Source: Andeanibacterium sp036384795
GTDB taxonomy: Bacteria > Pseudomonadota > Alphaproteobacteria > Sphingomonadales > Sphingomonadaceae
Assembly: GCA_036384795.1 (NCBI GenBank)
Contig: DASVLP010000075.1
Span: 7,476 to 71,475, forward strand
Direction: 5' to 3'
DNA: 64,000 nucleotides
The position numbers were made by a program, and so were the translations under genes. Shown in pieces: positions 8,588 to 20,267 of the stretch. How positions within the stretch are numbered: the first letter of the stretch is position 1; each line of letters starts with the position of its first letter. The notes under the pieces are model-generated. The model saw nothing but the letters and a program-made list of their open reading frames with translations. It was not told the DNA's origin and searched no databases.

Positions 8588-10663
8588 ATGCCCGATACCA
8601 CACCTCTCACGCCGCCCGTCGCGGCGAAGAAGCCCTCCAGCGTCACTCACCACGGCTTAACGGTAACAGACGATTATGCCTGGCTGCGCGATCCCGGCTA
8701 TCCGGAAGTCACCGACCAGGAGGTGCTCGCCCATCTCGCGGCGGAGAACGCATGGTTCGAGGCGCGGATGGCGCCGCACCGGGCGCTGTGCGACCGGCTG
8801 TTCAAGGAAATGCGCGGGCGGATCAAGGAAGCCGACAGCTCGGTCCCGCAAAAGGAAGGCGACTGGCTCTATTGGGTCGAGTTCGAGGAAGGGGCGGAAT
8901 ACCGCAAGCACTGGCGCAGGCCGGTTGCGGGCGGGGAAGCGGAGCTGATCCTCGACGAGACTGCGCTGGCGGCGGGCAAGGAATACTTCCGCCTCGGCGC
9001 GGCCTCGGTCAGCCAGGACGGGCGGCTGCTCGCCTATTCGGTGGACGACAGCGGCTCGGAGCGGTTCACCGTCCGGATCAAGGATCTCGCCACCGGCGAG
9101 CTGCTGCCCGACGAGATTCCCGGCACTTTGTCGTCGCTGGTATGGGTCGCGGGCGATACCGGCCTGATCTACTCGCTCGCCAACGAGCAATGGCGCACCG
9201 ACAATGCGCGACTGCACTGGCTAGGAAAACCGCTCTCCGCCGATGTCGAGCTCTATCATGAGGACGACGAAGGCTTCCGCGTCGGCTCCTCGCTCTCGGC
9301 GAACGAGAAATGGGTGATCGTCGGCGCGAGCGACCACGAGACCAGCGAAATGCGCCTGATCCCGGCGAGCGACCCGCTGGCCGAGCCCATCCTGGTCAAG
9401 CCGCGGCGGAAGGGCGTCGAGTACGATGTCGATGAGCGCGAGGGGGTGCTCTACATCCACACCAACGACACCCACGAGAACTTCCGCCTCGCGAGCGCGC
9501 CGCTGAGCGACCCGGCGAACTGGACGACGCTGATCGAAGGTTCGGACGAGTTCTACCTGACCGGGTTCGAACTGTTCAGGAATTTCTACGTCACCGAGGG
9601 CCGGCTGGCCGGCCTCGACCAGATTCAGCTGCGCGACTATGCCGACCCCGCGCAAGTCGAGACGATCGCGTTCCCGCAGGAAAGCTACACCGCCGGCCTC
9701 GACGACAATCCGGAATGGGATGTCGACAGATTGCGCGTCGGCTATTCGTCGATGGTCACGCCGGACACGGTGTTCGACTATCATCTTGCCGACAAGCGGC
9801 TCGAAGTCCTCAAGGTGCGCGAGGTCCCTTCGGGCTTCGATCCCGAGCAGTACGCAACCGAGCGCTTGAGCATCGAAGCGCGCGATGGCACCCGGATCCC
9901 GGTCAGCATCCTCTACCGCCGCGACCGCACGTCGTTGGTTTCGGGGCCAGGCCCGCTGCACCTCTACGGCTACGGCGCCTACGGAATTGCGATCGACCCG
10001 CAGTTCGGCACCGCGCGCCTGAGCCTGGTCGACCGCGGCTTCGCTTATGCGATCGCGCATATCCGCGGTGGCGACGATCTCGGGCGCGCGTGGTACAAGG
10101 CCGGCAAGCTCGAGCGGCGCACCAATGCGTTCAACGATTTCGTCGATGTCGCCAAAGGGCTGATCGCGCGCGGCTACACCGCAGCCGGGCGGATCAGCAT
10201 CTCGGGCGGCTCGGCCGGCGGCGAGCTGATGGGCGCGGTGATGAATTCCGATCCAGCACTATGGGGCGCGGTGGTCGCGCACGTGCCGTTCGTCGACGTG
10301 CTCGCGACGATGCTCGACGCCTCGCTGCCGCTGACGCCCGGCGAGTGGCCCGAATGGGGTAACCCGCTGGAGGACAAGGCGGCGTTCGAGCTGATCCGCA
10401 GCTATTCGCCTTACGACCAGGTCAAGCGCCAGGCCTACCCGCCGCTATTGGTAACCGCCGGGCTGAACGACCCGCGAGTGACGTATTGGGAGCCGGCCAA
10501 GTGGGTCGCGAAACTGCGCGAGCTCAAGACCGACGACAACGAGCTGCTGCTCAAGACCAACATGGGCGCGGGCCACGGCGGCAAGTCGGGCCGGTTCGAA
10601 AGCCTGCACGAAACCGCCGAGGAGTTCGCCTTCATCCTCTGGCAGCTGGGCGTGGAGGGTTAG
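8588..10663 (+). CDS. ptrB: Oligopeptidase B (prolyl oligopeptidase family S9A)
   Basis: Serine peptidase cleaving short peptides after basic residues, 691 aa, the usual family size. The N-terminal two thirds form a beta-propeller (WDVDRLRVGYSSMVTPDTVF). The C-terminal alpha/beta hydrolase begins near LHLYGYGAYGIAIDP. The catalytic Ser is about residue 542 in ISGGSAGGELMGAV, the Asp lies in AGLNDPRVTYWEP and the His in NMGAGHGGKSGR. Its stop overlaps the convergent diguanylate cyclase stop by 4 nt. The function within this family is secure. Confidence 0.93.
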   Translation: MPDTTPLTPPVAAKKPSSVTHHGLTVTDDYAWLRDPGYPEVTDQEVLAHLAAENAWFEARMAPHRALCDRLFKEMRGRIKEADSSVPQKEGDWLYWVEFEEGAEYRKHWRRPVAGGEAELILDETALAAGKEYFRLGAASVSQDGRLLAYSVDDSGSERFTVRIKDLATGELLPDEIPGTLSSLVWVAGDTGLIYSLANEQWRTDNARLHWLGKPLSADVELYHEDDEGFRVGSSLSANEKWVIVGASDHETSEMRLIPASDPLAEPILVKPRRKGVEYDVDEREGVLYIHTNDTHENFRLASAPLSDPANWTTLIEGSDEFYLTGFELFRNFYVTEGRLAGLDQIQLRDYADPAQVETIAFPQESYTAGLDDNPEWDVDRLRVGYSSMVTPDTVFDYHLADKRLEVLKVREVPSGFDPEQYATERLSIEARDGTRIPVSILYRRDRTSLVSGPGPLHLYGYGAYGIAIDPQFGTARLSLVDRGFAYAIAHIRGGDDLGRAWYKAGKLERRTNAFNDFVDVAKGLIARGYTAAGRISISGGSAGGELMGAVMNSDPALWGAVVAHVPFVDVLATMLDASLPLTPGEWPEWGNPLEDKAAFELIRSYSPYDQVKRQAYPPLLVTAGLNDPRVTYWEPAKWVAKLRELKTDDNELLLKTNMGAGHGGKSGRFESLHETAEEFAFILWQLGVEG

Positions 10664-12408
10664 GCCGCGGCCTTGCGCCGGTCCGTCTTGCGCCGATTCC
10701 GACGGTGCGCGCTGAACAGAGTCATCTTTTCGCTGATGGTGCGGTTCCGCCCGGCTTGCTTCGCGTCGTACAAGAGCTGGTCGGCGCGGGCATAGAGCTC
10801 GGTGAAGCCGGCCACCGGCGCGGCGTCGCGCGGCACGTCGACCAGGCCCATGCTCGCGGTCTGCGGGCGATCGAGCCCCTCGACGTCGCGCGCCACCCGC
10901 GCGGTGATCGCCTGGCGTCGCGCCTCGGCGCGCTGGATCGCGCTGCCGCCGCGCAGCAGGAGCAGGAACTCCTCGCCGCCCATCCGCAGCACCAGCGTGT
11001 CTTCGTCCGGCTCGAGCGCGGCGGCGACGGCCTGCAGCACCCGGTCGCCGACGGCATGGCCGAATGCGTCGTTGACCGCCTTGAAATGATCGAGATCGAG
11101 CAGCGCGAGCGTGGTGAAGCCTTCGCCGCGCAACTGGGCGAAGCGGCCCTCGATCACCCGGCGGTTGAACAGCCCGGTCAGCGCGTCGCGCTCGGTCAGC
11201 CGCTCGAGCACCCGCGCCTCGGTGCGGGCGATGTCTCGCTGGTCCTTCATCGCCATGAACCGGTCGGCGACACCCAGCGTGGTCGCCAGCACCTCGAACA
11301 CGCAGCCGAAATAGAACAGCGGCATCGCGTCGGTGGCGGTCAGGGTCGGGACGAGGCCGGTGACGATCCGGATTGCGCCGACGCTCAGCAGCGGCGCCCA
11401 CCCGGCCAGCTGGAACTTGGCCGCCCGGCTGCCGCGGGCGAGCGCGTCGGCGAGCGTCCATAGCAGCAGCGCCAGCACCGGCAGGTAGGCGAAATAGTAG
11501 AGGTCGCTCTGCACCGCCCGCAGAACGAACGGAAACCCCGCATGGAACGCGCTGGTAAACAGCGCCCAGCGTGCTGCCCATGGCAACGCGCGGCGAATCC
11601 CGGGACGCAATTTGCCCGGCTCGATGAACGTGTGGGCGAACATGATTCCGCTGGCCACCGAGAGGCCGAAGATCAGCGTGGTCAGCCCGCTCAGCGCCAT
11701 CACCGGCAAGTCGACCAGTTCGCGCGACAGGCCCGACTTCGCCAGGATCGTCAGCAGCAGCGAGATCACCAGCGCCGAATGCCACAGCACGAAGCGCTCG
11801 CGCAGGATGCGGTAGAACGCGGCGTTGAACATCAGCGGCATCACCAGCATCCCGCACAGCGCGGCGAGCAGGATCAGCAGGCGATGGCCGGCGGGGGTGT
11901 CGCCTGGGTCGTCCACTGCGAGGCGCGCCTGGCCGAGCGTCATCCGACTGGTCGGCAAGTCGAACGCGACAACCACGGTGCGGCTTTGCGGGCCGATCGC
12001 AGGCAGCGCGACCTTGAAGAAGCCGTTGATGTAGGCAGGGGTCAGCTGGTCGCTTCGGTAAGTGCGTTCGCGCGTCGCTCCGTCCGCATCGATCACCAGC
12101 ACGCGAACCGCCACCAGCGCGCCGCGCACGGCGACCAGATAGTGCGGCTGCGGCTGCGCCGGATCGAGCGCGAAGCGCAGGAACGCACGCTCGCCCGACA
12201 GCGTGTAGTCAGGCCTCCCGCAGTCCCAGCGGGCGGGCGCGGCGGCGAGCGAGGCGAGGGTTTCCGCGCGGGTGCCGGAAGCGAAGCAGCGCCGGTCCTG
12301 AGGCGCCGGGCCGGCCGCCCGCGCGCTCGCTCCGGCGAGCGGCAGCAGCATCGCCCACAGCAGCAGCGCCAGCCAAATGGCCGGCCTGGAAACGACCCGG
12401 CCCGTCAT
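10660..12408 (-). CDS. Membrane diguanylate cyclase (7TM sensor plus GGDEF)
   Basis: 582 aa, predicted to make cyclic di-GMP. A signal peptide or first helix (WLALLLWAMLLPLAGASARA) is followed by an extracytoplasmic beta-rich region, a block of about seven membrane helices (7TMR-DISM-like layout), and a GGDEF domain beginning at ALTGLFNRR with active-site RMGGEEFLLLL. The residues before GGEEF (EPDEDTLVL) lack an RxxD inhibitory site, so product feedback through the I-site is not expected. The C-terminal tail is basic (RRNRRKTDRRKA). A PilZ protein at 32304 could be a reader of this signal elsewhere in the genome. Confidence 0.88.
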   Translation of the reverse strand: MTGRVVSRPAIWLALLLWAMLLPLAGASARAAGPAPQDRRCFASGTRAETLASLAAAPARWDCGRPDYTLSGERAFLRFALDPAQPQPHYLVAVRGALVAVRVLVIDADGATRERTYRSDQLTPAYINGFFKVALPAIGPQSRTVVVAFDLPTSRMTLGQARLAVDDPGDTPAGHRLLILLAALCGMLVMPLMFNAAFYRILRERFVLWHSALVISLLLTILAKSGLSRELVDLPVMALSGLTTLIFGLSVASGIMFAHTFIEPGKLRPGIRRALPWAARWALFTSAFHAGFPFVLRAVQSDLYYFAYLPVLALLLWTLADALARGSRAAKFQLAGWAPLLSVGAIRIVTGLVPTLTATDAMPLFYFGCVFEVLATTLGVADRFMAMKDQRDIARTEARVLERLTERDALTGLFNRRVIEGRFAQLRGEGFTTLALLDLDHFKAVNDAFGHAVGDRVLQAVAAALEPDEDTLVLRMGGEEFLLLLRGGSAIQRAEARRQAITARVARDVEGLDRPQTASMGLVDVPRDAAPVAGFTELYARADQLLYDAKQAGRNRTISEKMTLFSAHRRNRRKTDRRKAAA

Positions 12409-12462
12409 GGCTTGCTCCTACGCTCAACCCGTTAGGGCCGCGTTAAGCCTGACTGGTAGGAT

Positions 12463-13578
12463 TTACGTGAGCAGGTCTGCGGTCGGCAGCCAGTCGTAGC
12501 CCAGTTCCTCGGCCACCGCCCGGTAGGTGACGCGTCCCGCATGGACGTTCAGCCTGGCCGCGAGGTGCGGGTTCCGGCGCATCGCTTCCTTCCAGCCCAA
12601 TTCGGCGATCTTCAGCGCGTGCGGCAGGGTGACGTTGTTCAGCGCATACGTGCTTGTCCGCGCGACCGCGCCGGGCATGTTCGCGACGCAGTAGTGGACG
12701 ATGCCCTGCTCGACGAACGTCGGGTTGCCATGGGTAGTCGGATGGCTGGTCTCGAAGCAGCCGCCCTGGTCGATCGCCACGTCGACCAGCACCGATCCGG
12801 GCTTCATCGTGCCGAGCATCTCGCGGGTGACCAGCTTGGGCGCGGCCGCCCCCGGGATCAGCACCGCACCGATCACCAGGTCCGCCTCGGCGACGCTTTC
12901 GGCAAGGTTCTGGCGGATCGAGAAGCGGGTTTTCGCGCGGCTTTCGAAGTGAATGCCGAGCCGCTCGAGCACTTCGGGGTCGCGGTCGAGGATCGTCACG
13001 TCGGCGCCGAGGCCCACCGCCATCTGCGCCGCGTTGAAACCGACCACCCCGCCGCCGATCACCGCGACCTTCCCCGGCATCACCCCGGGCACGCCGCCGA
13101 GCAGCACGCCGCGCCCGCCGTGCTCTTTCTGCAATGCGGTCGCGCCTGCCTGGATCGCCATCCGCCCGGCCACCTGGCTCATCGGCTTGAGCAAGGGCAA
13201 CGTGTGGTTCGCCCCGGTGACGGTCTCATAGGCGATCGCGGTGACCCCAGCCTTGACCAGGTCTGCGGTCTGCTCGGGATCGGGGGCGAGGTGGAGGTAG
13301 GTGTAGAGGATCTGCCCCTCGCGCAGTTCGGCGCGCTCCTGCGGCTGCGGCTCCTTGACCTTCACGATCATCTCGCACCCGGCGAAGATCTCGCGTGCCG
13401 ATTGCTTCACCAACGCGCCGGCGCGCTCGTAATCCGCATCGCGCGCGCCGATGCCCTCGCCCGCGCCGCTTTCGATCCACACTTCCTGCCCGTGCTCGAC
13501 CAGTTCGCGCGCGCTTTCCGGCGTCAACCCGACGCGGTGCTCGTGGCTCTTGATCTCGCGCGGGCAGCCGATGCGCAT
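12463..13578 (-). CDS. ald: Alanine dehydrogenase
   Basis: NAD-dependent interconversion of L-alanine with pyruvate and ammonia, 371 aa, the standard length. MRIGCPREIKSHEHRVGLTP is the family N-terminus. The catalytic Lys lies in VKVKEPQ and the His in YTYLHLA. The NAD-binding Rossmann motif is GGGVVGFNAAQMAVGLGAD, followed by LVDVAIDQGGCFETS. The start at 13578 follows AGGAG with good spacing. The SGNH hydrolase ends 65 bp upstream on the same strand. Confidence 0.95.
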   Translation of the reverse strand: MRIGCPREIKSHEHRVGLTPESARELVEHGQEVWIESGAGEGIGARDADYERAGALVKQSAREIFAGCEMIVKVKEPQPQERAELREGQILYTYLHLAPDPEQTADLVKAGVTAIAYETVTGANHTLPLLKPMSQVAGRMAIQAGATALQKEHGGRGVLLGGVPGVMPGKVAVIGGGVVGFNAAQMAVGLGADVTILDRDPEVLERLGIHFESRAKTRFSIRQNLAESVAEADLVIGAVLIPGAAAPKLVTREMLGTMKPGSVLVDVAIDQGGCFETSHPTTHGNPTFVEQGIVHYCVANMPGAVARTSTYALNNVTLPHALKIAELGWKEAMRRNPHLAARLNVHAGRVTYRAVAEELGYDWLPTADLLT

Positions 13579-13643
13579 GGGGGTTCTCCTGTGCAAATTC
13601 GTTACGAGTGCAACGATCCTTGCGCAACCACGCTCCCGGGAAC

Positions 13644-14879
13644 TCAGTCCGGCTTGAACATCGCCAGATCGAACGCGTCGCCCACCGCCTGATAGCTCGT
13701 GTCGTTGCCGTGGAGATGGTCCCCGAAGTGGTAGCCCTCGCGGATCTGCTGTGGGTCGGCCGGATCGGCGAAGGCGGTGTCGATCCGGACCGTGCCGTCG
13801 AACGTGCCGCTGTGGAGGATCCACTCGTTGATCTTCTCGCGCGCGGCCTCCCCCGCTTCGGACCAATAAGTCGCGCCCTTGTACGGCCCGATCGGCGCGC
13901 CGATCACCTTGATCCCTTTCTCGTGGGCGCGGGCGACGAGCTGGGCATAGCCCGCTTCCATTTGCTCGACCGTGATCGGGTCGTTGACGAGGCCCGGCAG
14001 CGGCGGGCCCTTGCCTTGCGCGCCGAATCCGATGCCGAGGTCGTTCACCCCTTCGAACACGATGATGTACTTGACGTTCGGCAGGCTCAGCACGTCCTCG
14101 CTGAAGCGCGCGAGCGCCGAATCGCCCATCCCCGGGCTCAGCACCCGGTTGCCGCTGATCGCCGCATTGACCACGCCCCATTCCTGCCCCGCCGCGTGCA
14201 GCCGGCGCGAGAGGAAATCGGGCCAGCGGGTGTTCTTGCCGGCGGTCGAGCCGACGCCGTCGGTGATCGAATCGCCGAACGCGACGATCGTGCCGAGCGC
14301 CTTGGGTGAGTCGACGTCGACGCCGGACAGGAATGCGCGGAACTGCTTCTTGTCGGCGGGCGTGAACGGCTTGCCGACGAAGTTGCCCGGCGGCGAAACG
14401 TCGAGCTCGTCCTGCCCGGTAAGGTGGCAGGTGCATGGGCCGGTCGCTTCGGGCAGGTAGAACTCGATCCGCACCCGCGAGAGGTCGGGCACGGCCAGGT
14501 CCACCGGATCGCTGACGAAGGGCGCGCCGATCGGGATCGTCGCACTTGCCGCGCCGCCGAAGGTCAGCATGCGTGCGCTGCCGGCGATCTCGTTTCCGGC
14601 ATCGTCGATCCTGACGATCCGCGCCGCGCCGATCTTCAAGGGGTGCGCGCCGTACCGGTTGGTGAAGCGCACCCGCAGCTTGTCGCCGCCCTGGCTGAGA
14701 TAGACCACCTGGGCCAGCGTGACGTTGTCGTACGAAGCGGCCGCGAACGGCCCGCTCGTGCCGAGCGGCGCATGCGGCGAGGCGGCCCAGCTTGCCACCC
14801 ATTTCGCCTCGGCGGGGCTCGCCGCCAGCGTCAGCGCCGCCACCGCGCATGCCGCACCCGTCTTGCCGATCATCCGCAT
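13644..14879 (-). CDS. Exported SGNH/GDSL-family hydrolase
   Basis: 411-aa esterase or lipase-like protein. An N-terminal signal peptide (TGAACAVAALTLAASPAEA) is followed by a beta-rich domain of about 150 residues and an SGNH domain. Block I is FGDSITDG (nucleophile Ser), block II the Gly in NAAISGNRV, block III FEGVNDLG (Asn), and block V has the DxxH pair in GDHLHGND. This architecture matches exported GDSL lipases and sugar-ester esterases; the natural substrate is not evident. The start follows GGAGG by about 8 nt. Confidence 0.87.
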   Translation of the reverse strand: MRMIGKTGAACAVAALTLAASPAEAKWVASWAASPHAPLGTSGPFAAASYDNVTLAQVVYLSQGGDKLRVRFTNRYGAHPLKIGAARIVRIDDAGNEIAGSARMLTFGGAASATIPIGAPFVSDPVDLAVPDLSRVRIEFYLPEATGPCTCHLTGQDELDVSPPGNFVGKPFTPADKKQFRAFLSGVDVDSPKALGTIVAFGDSITDGVGSTAGKNTRWPDFLSRRLHAAGQEWGVVNAAISGNRVLSPGMGDSALARFSEDVLSLPNVKYIIVFEGVNDLGIGFGAQGKGPPLPGLVNDPITVEQMEAGYAQLVARAHEKGIKVIGAPIGPYKGATYWSEAGEAAREKINEWILHSGTFDGTVRIDTAFADPADPQQIREGYHFGDHLHGNDTSYQAVGDAFDLAMFKPD

Positions 14880-14902
14880 CGTCTTTTCCTCCCGTGTTCG
14901 CT

Positions 14903-15517
14903 TTATGCTTTGTAGACCCAGTAATCGGGGCCCCAGCGCTGTTCCAGCTCGGCGAGGCACTCGATGTGGATCTCGCGGACCCGCGCCGGGGTCATGTATT
15001 CGGCTGGGTCGATCTCCTCGATCCGCAGGGTCGACTTGTCCTCGTAAAGATGCTCGCCTTTCAAGAGCGCATTCTCGTCGTAGGGCCAGATGAACGCCTG
15101 CAAGGAATGGACGAGATAGAGCCCGTCGTCCTTCTCGACTTTGTGGCCGAGCTTCTTGAGCTCCGCGCCGGTCGACATCTGGTGGAACCACATCTCGTCG
15201 GCGATCCCCCAATCCGCCACCGCGACCATGTCGCCCGAGTTCCACAGCACGATCTCGCCGATCGAGCTGTAGAAGTCGAACACGCCCTGGCGGCCCTTTA
15301 CCTGGAACGGCGTCTCGCCCCAGGTGATGTGGTACACCGGATCGTCGGCCATCATGTCGGGCGCGGTGATCTCCTCGAACATCGCCGCGCCTTCGAGGTG
15401 CACATGACGGCAATAGTTCTTCAGGATCGCGCGGTGCAGAGGGTCCTGGGTCCGCTCGAGCAAATCGAGCGTCGGGTTCATGCAATCGTAGACTTCGCGT
15501 TCGTACTTGCTGGGCAT
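14903..15517 (-). CDS. NTF2-like / SnoaL-type fold protein, function unknown
   Basis: 204-aa soluble protein. The pattern of an N-terminal helix, HITWGETPFQVKGRQGVFDFY and repeated WxxxMWFHQMS-type strands suggests a SnoaL-like cone fold. No catalytic residues can be assigned. A GGAG lies 7 nt before ATG 15517. It ends 23 bp before the SGNH hydrolase start on the same strand, so the two may share a transcript. Confidence 0.6.
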   Translation of the reverse strand: MPSKYEREVYDCMNPTLDLLERTQDPLHRAILKNYCRHVHLEGAAMFEEITAPDMMADDPVYHITWGETPFQVKGRQGVFDFYSSIGEIVLWNSGDMVAVADWGIADEMWFHQMSTGAELKKLGHKVEKDDGLYLVHSLQAFIWPYDENALLKGEHLYEDKSTLRIEEIDPAEYMTPARVREIHIECLAELEQRWGPDYWVYKA

Positions 15518-15660
15518 GGGCTCTCCGGACGTTCCTCATTTCTCGTTTGCGACCTGATGCCATGCCGCGGGCGCGCCCTCAAGCTGCTCGCCCGCCTGCG
15601 GCCCATTGCGGCCACAAGCCCTTGTGCTAGCGTCGAAGGTTCCAGGGAGAGGGCTCTCGC

Positions 15661-16326
15661 ATGCATGTTCATCTGCCCAAGCCGCTGCACGGCTGGCGCG
15701 AGTTTCTCGGCGAAGTCGGGATCATTGTCATCGGCGTGCTGATCGCGTTGGGCGCCGAACAGGTGGTCGAAGCCGCCCACTGGAACCACCAGGTGCGCGA
15801 CGCGCGCGAAGCGCTCGATGAAGAGATCGCTCACACCAACCGGGCATTTGCCTTTCGAGCGGCCGCTCACGATTGCATCGCCGCGCGCCTCACCAAGGTG
15901 AACGGCATTGTCGAACGCGCGGCCAGGCATGACCCGACGCCGCCGGTCGGCCGGGTCATCCCGGACATCGGCAATGCACTGTCGAACAGCGCCTGGGAAA
16001 CCAGCAAAGCCGCCGAAATCCTGGCCCATTTCGGGCGCGGGCCGCTGCGGCTCTACGGAAATTATTATCTCCAGGTCGGCAACGAGCAGGCGTTCATGGG
16101 CCAGGAAGTACAGGATTGGGGCGTGATCAAAGTCCTCCAGGGCGATCCGGGCCGGCTCGGCCCGACCGACATCGCCGGCCTGCGCGTCGCGATCAGGCAC
16201 GCGTCGTTCGAGAACGACATCATCGCGGTGATCGCGCAGGAAGAACTCGGCACCTCGCGGCAACTTCACGTCGCGATTCCACCCCCGGACAAGGCGAGAC
16301 TGACCGAGGTTTGCCGGGCGTTATAG
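15661..16326 (+). CDS. Single-pass membrane protein, function unknown
   Basis: 221 aa. The N-terminus HLPKPLHGWREFLGEVG is followed by one hydrophobic helix (IIVIGVLIALGAEQVVEAA) and a long, mostly helical domain. The opening motif is one I recognise from hypothetical proteins of sphingomonads. No enzymatic motif is visible. A strong GGGAGAGGG lies upstream of the ATG. Divergent from the NTF2-like gene. Confidence 0.6.
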   Translation: MHVHLPKPLHGWREFLGEVGIIVIGVLIALGAEQVVEAAHWNHQVRDAREALDEEIAHTNRAFAFRAAAHDCIAARLTKVNGIVERAARHDPTPPVGRVIPDIGNALSNSAWETSKAAEILAHFGRGPLRLYGNYYLQVGNEQAFMGQEVQDWGVIKVLQGDPGRLGPTDIAGLRVAIRHASFENDIIAVIAQEELGTSRQLHVAIPPPDKARLTEVCRAL

Positions 16327-16399
16327 CCGGTTCTGCCGGTTCTCCGTTCACGGAAGCGGACGGGATAATGGTCCGCGCGGCGGCGGAGGCGAGCTTCCG

Positions 16400-17155
16400 T
16401 CAGCCGAACCCGGTCAGCCAGCGGCACACCGCAACCCACCAGTCGGGGTGGATGCGCCACAGGTACATCGCGAACAGCTCGTTCGCGACGATCAGCGGCA
16501 CGCCGAGGCGGTACACTTTGTGCACACGGCCCAGGGTCAGCTTGTCGTGCGCGATCCCGGCGGCATAGAATGCCATGTTGCTCGCGAAGAACCATACGTT
16601 CGCGCCCGGTAGCGGCAAGCGGCTGAACCCGGTGTCGGCCACCGTCGCGATCGACAGGAACATCAGCCGGCTGTGCCAGTCGCGCCGCTTGCGCAGCCAG
16701 ATGCCGAGCCACGCGCACGGCGTGAACGCGACGATGTCGGCGGTGGTGGTGGACAGGAACGCGAGGTCGAGCGGCACGTCGTGCGAGGGGAAGGTCTGCA
16801 GGTCGAACCGGCGCATGATGACCGCGGTGGCGATGCCCAGCGGCGGGATGATTGCCGCGAGGCCGACCCCGAGCCAGCCGAGCCGTTTGTGCAGGCGCAC
16901 GTTGTTGGTCTGCACCAGCAACGTCTGCGCGACGTAGAGCAGCATCCACGAGATGAAGAACAACGCGTGCACCGACAGGATCGCCGGGAACTGCAGCGTG
17001 CGATGGGTGACGTACTTCGGCAGCTCGAAATAGAAGCCGGCGACCATCGACGCGGCCAGCACCAGCGCGACACCCGCGTGAAACCGCGACCGGCCGCGCG
17101 GTTTCGGGCGCGGTTTTGTGGGGGCTTCCAACTGGGTAGGCGCCGTGGTCGCCAC
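16400..17155 (-). CDS. Multi-pass membrane protein, function unknown
   Basis: About 251 aa with roughly six hydrophobic segments (AGVALVLAASMVAGFYF, AILSVHALFFISWMLLYV, WLGVGLAAIIPPLGIAT, DIVAFTPCAWLGIWL and two more) and a basic proline-rich N-terminus. Two loops carry His-rich stretches (THRTLQFPAILSVHALF, RIHPDWW). GTG 17155 is chosen; an ATG at 17221 in the same frame would add 22 residues without membrane character. Not assigned to a family. Confidence 0.6.
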   Translation of the reverse strand: MATTAPTQLEAPTKPRPKPRGRSRFHAGVALVLAASMVAGFYFELPKYVTHRTLQFPAILSVHALFFISWMLLYVAQTLLVQTNNVRLHKRLGWLGVGLAAIIPPLGIATAVIMRRFDLQTFPSHDVPLDLAFLSTTTADIVAFTPCAWLGIWLRKRRDWHSRLMFLSIATVADTGFSRLPLPGANVWFFASNMAFYAAGIAHDKLTLGRVHKVYRLGVPLIVANELFAMYLWRIHPDWWVAVCRWLTGFG

Positions 17156-17221
17156 GCTGCACTTGATCCTCGACTGAAGCGGAACGCTTTCGCAGGCGCG
17201 GCCTAATGTCGGGTTAAGCAT

Positions 17222-17355
17222 CCTTCGTCGTCCCGGCGAACGCCGGACCGCTGTCGGCGCGAGCGGAAGGTTGAGTTGGGCACCAGGAACGCAGCGGTCC
17301 CGGGTCAAGCCCGGGACGACGCGTGACGTCATCCCGGCGAAAGCCGGGATCGCTG
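17222..17355. repeat. Palindromic intergenic repeat, copy 1
   Basis: Composite of short palindromes: CGTCCCGGCGAACGCCGG, then GCAGCGGTCCCGGGTCAAGC followed by CCGGGACGACG (17291-17321), then TCATCCCGGCGAAAGCCGGG. A second, near-identical copy lies at 17646-17752, and a rearranged inverted copy lies inside the gene at 20268. It sits between the membrane protein and the GIY-YIG gene. The two 17-kb copies bracket that gene. Confidence 0.85.
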
Positions 17356-17359
17356 GAAG

Positions 17360-17644
17360 CTAAGCGATACTATCGCCGAGATCACGCCACTCGGGATTAA
17401 CCGCCTCGATCGCCTCGACCTTCCATTCGCGCCGCCAGTTCTTGAGCTGCTTCTCGCGCGCGATCGCTTCGTCGATGGTCGGGAATTCCTCGGCAAGCAC
17501 CAGGCAGTCTAGCCCATACCTGCGGCAGAACTTCGACCCCAACCCGTTGCGGTGCTCCCAGATGCGTTTGTCGATGTCGGCGGTCATGCCGACATAAAGC
17601 ACGCCATACGCGCGGTTGGTCATCATGTAGGCCCAGCCGCCCAT
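17360..17644 (-). CDS. GIY-YIG nuclease-domain protein (YhbQ/UPF0213 size class)
   Basis: A single GIY-YIG domain of 94 aa. The hallmark motif appears as AYMMTNRAYGVLYVGMT, followed by DIDKRIWEHRNG (catalytic Arg region) and a Glu in REKQLKNWRREWKVEAIE. Stand-alone proteins of this size are common in alphaproteobacteria and occur in many copies; their physiological role is unclear. It is flanked on both sides by copies of the same palindromic repeat, raising the possibility that gene and repeats move or spread together. Confidence 0.85.
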   Translation of the reverse strand: MGGWAYMMTNRAYGVLYVGMTADIDKRIWEHRNGLGSKFCRRYGLDCLVLAEEFPTIDEAIAREKQLKNWRREWKVEAIEAVNPEWRDLGDSIA

Positions 17645-17645
17645 G

Positions 17646-17752
17646 CCTAGCCGTCGTCCCGGCGAACGCCGGGACCGCTGTCGGCGCGGGTGGGACGCCG
17701 AGTTGGGCACCAGGGGGCCAGCGGTCCCGGGTCGAGCCCGGGACGACGCGAT
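17646..17752. repeat. Palindromic intergenic repeat, copy 2
   Basis: Same element as at 17222-17355: CGTCCCGGCGAACGCCGGG, then GAGTTGGGCACCAG, then CCAGCGGTCCCGGGTCGAGC running into CCGGGACGACG (to about 17748). Placed between the GIY-YIG start and the ftsK stop, in the same orientation as copy 1. Confidence 0.85.
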
Positions 17753-17765
17753 CCTTCGCCTTCGC

Positions 17766-20093
<2,328 letters not shown>

Positions 20094-20200
20094 CGTTCCC
20101 CTAAGGTCCGCTTTCGTTCCGCAGAATCGCAGACGCGGGAGTCCCCGTCAAGAAATCCGCCGCTTTCGTCGTCCCTGGCGTAAGCCAAAGCGATTTTTGG

Positions 20201-20265
20201 TTCGCGCAAAGACGCTAAGACGCAAAGAGACAGCACCACTTGGCGTCTTCGCGTCTTTGCGCGAA
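20201..20265. repeat. Long inverted repeat between thiE-like gene and ftsK
   Basis: The 23-bp arms at 20201-20223 (TTCGCGCAAAGACGCTAAGA...) and 20243-20265 pair with one mismatch around a 19-nt loop. It lies directly after the thiE-like stop. It may act as a transcription terminator without a T-tract or as an mRNA 3'-end stabiliser, and it looks like a dispersed repeat-type element. Confidence 0.7.
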
Positions 20266-20267
20266 AC

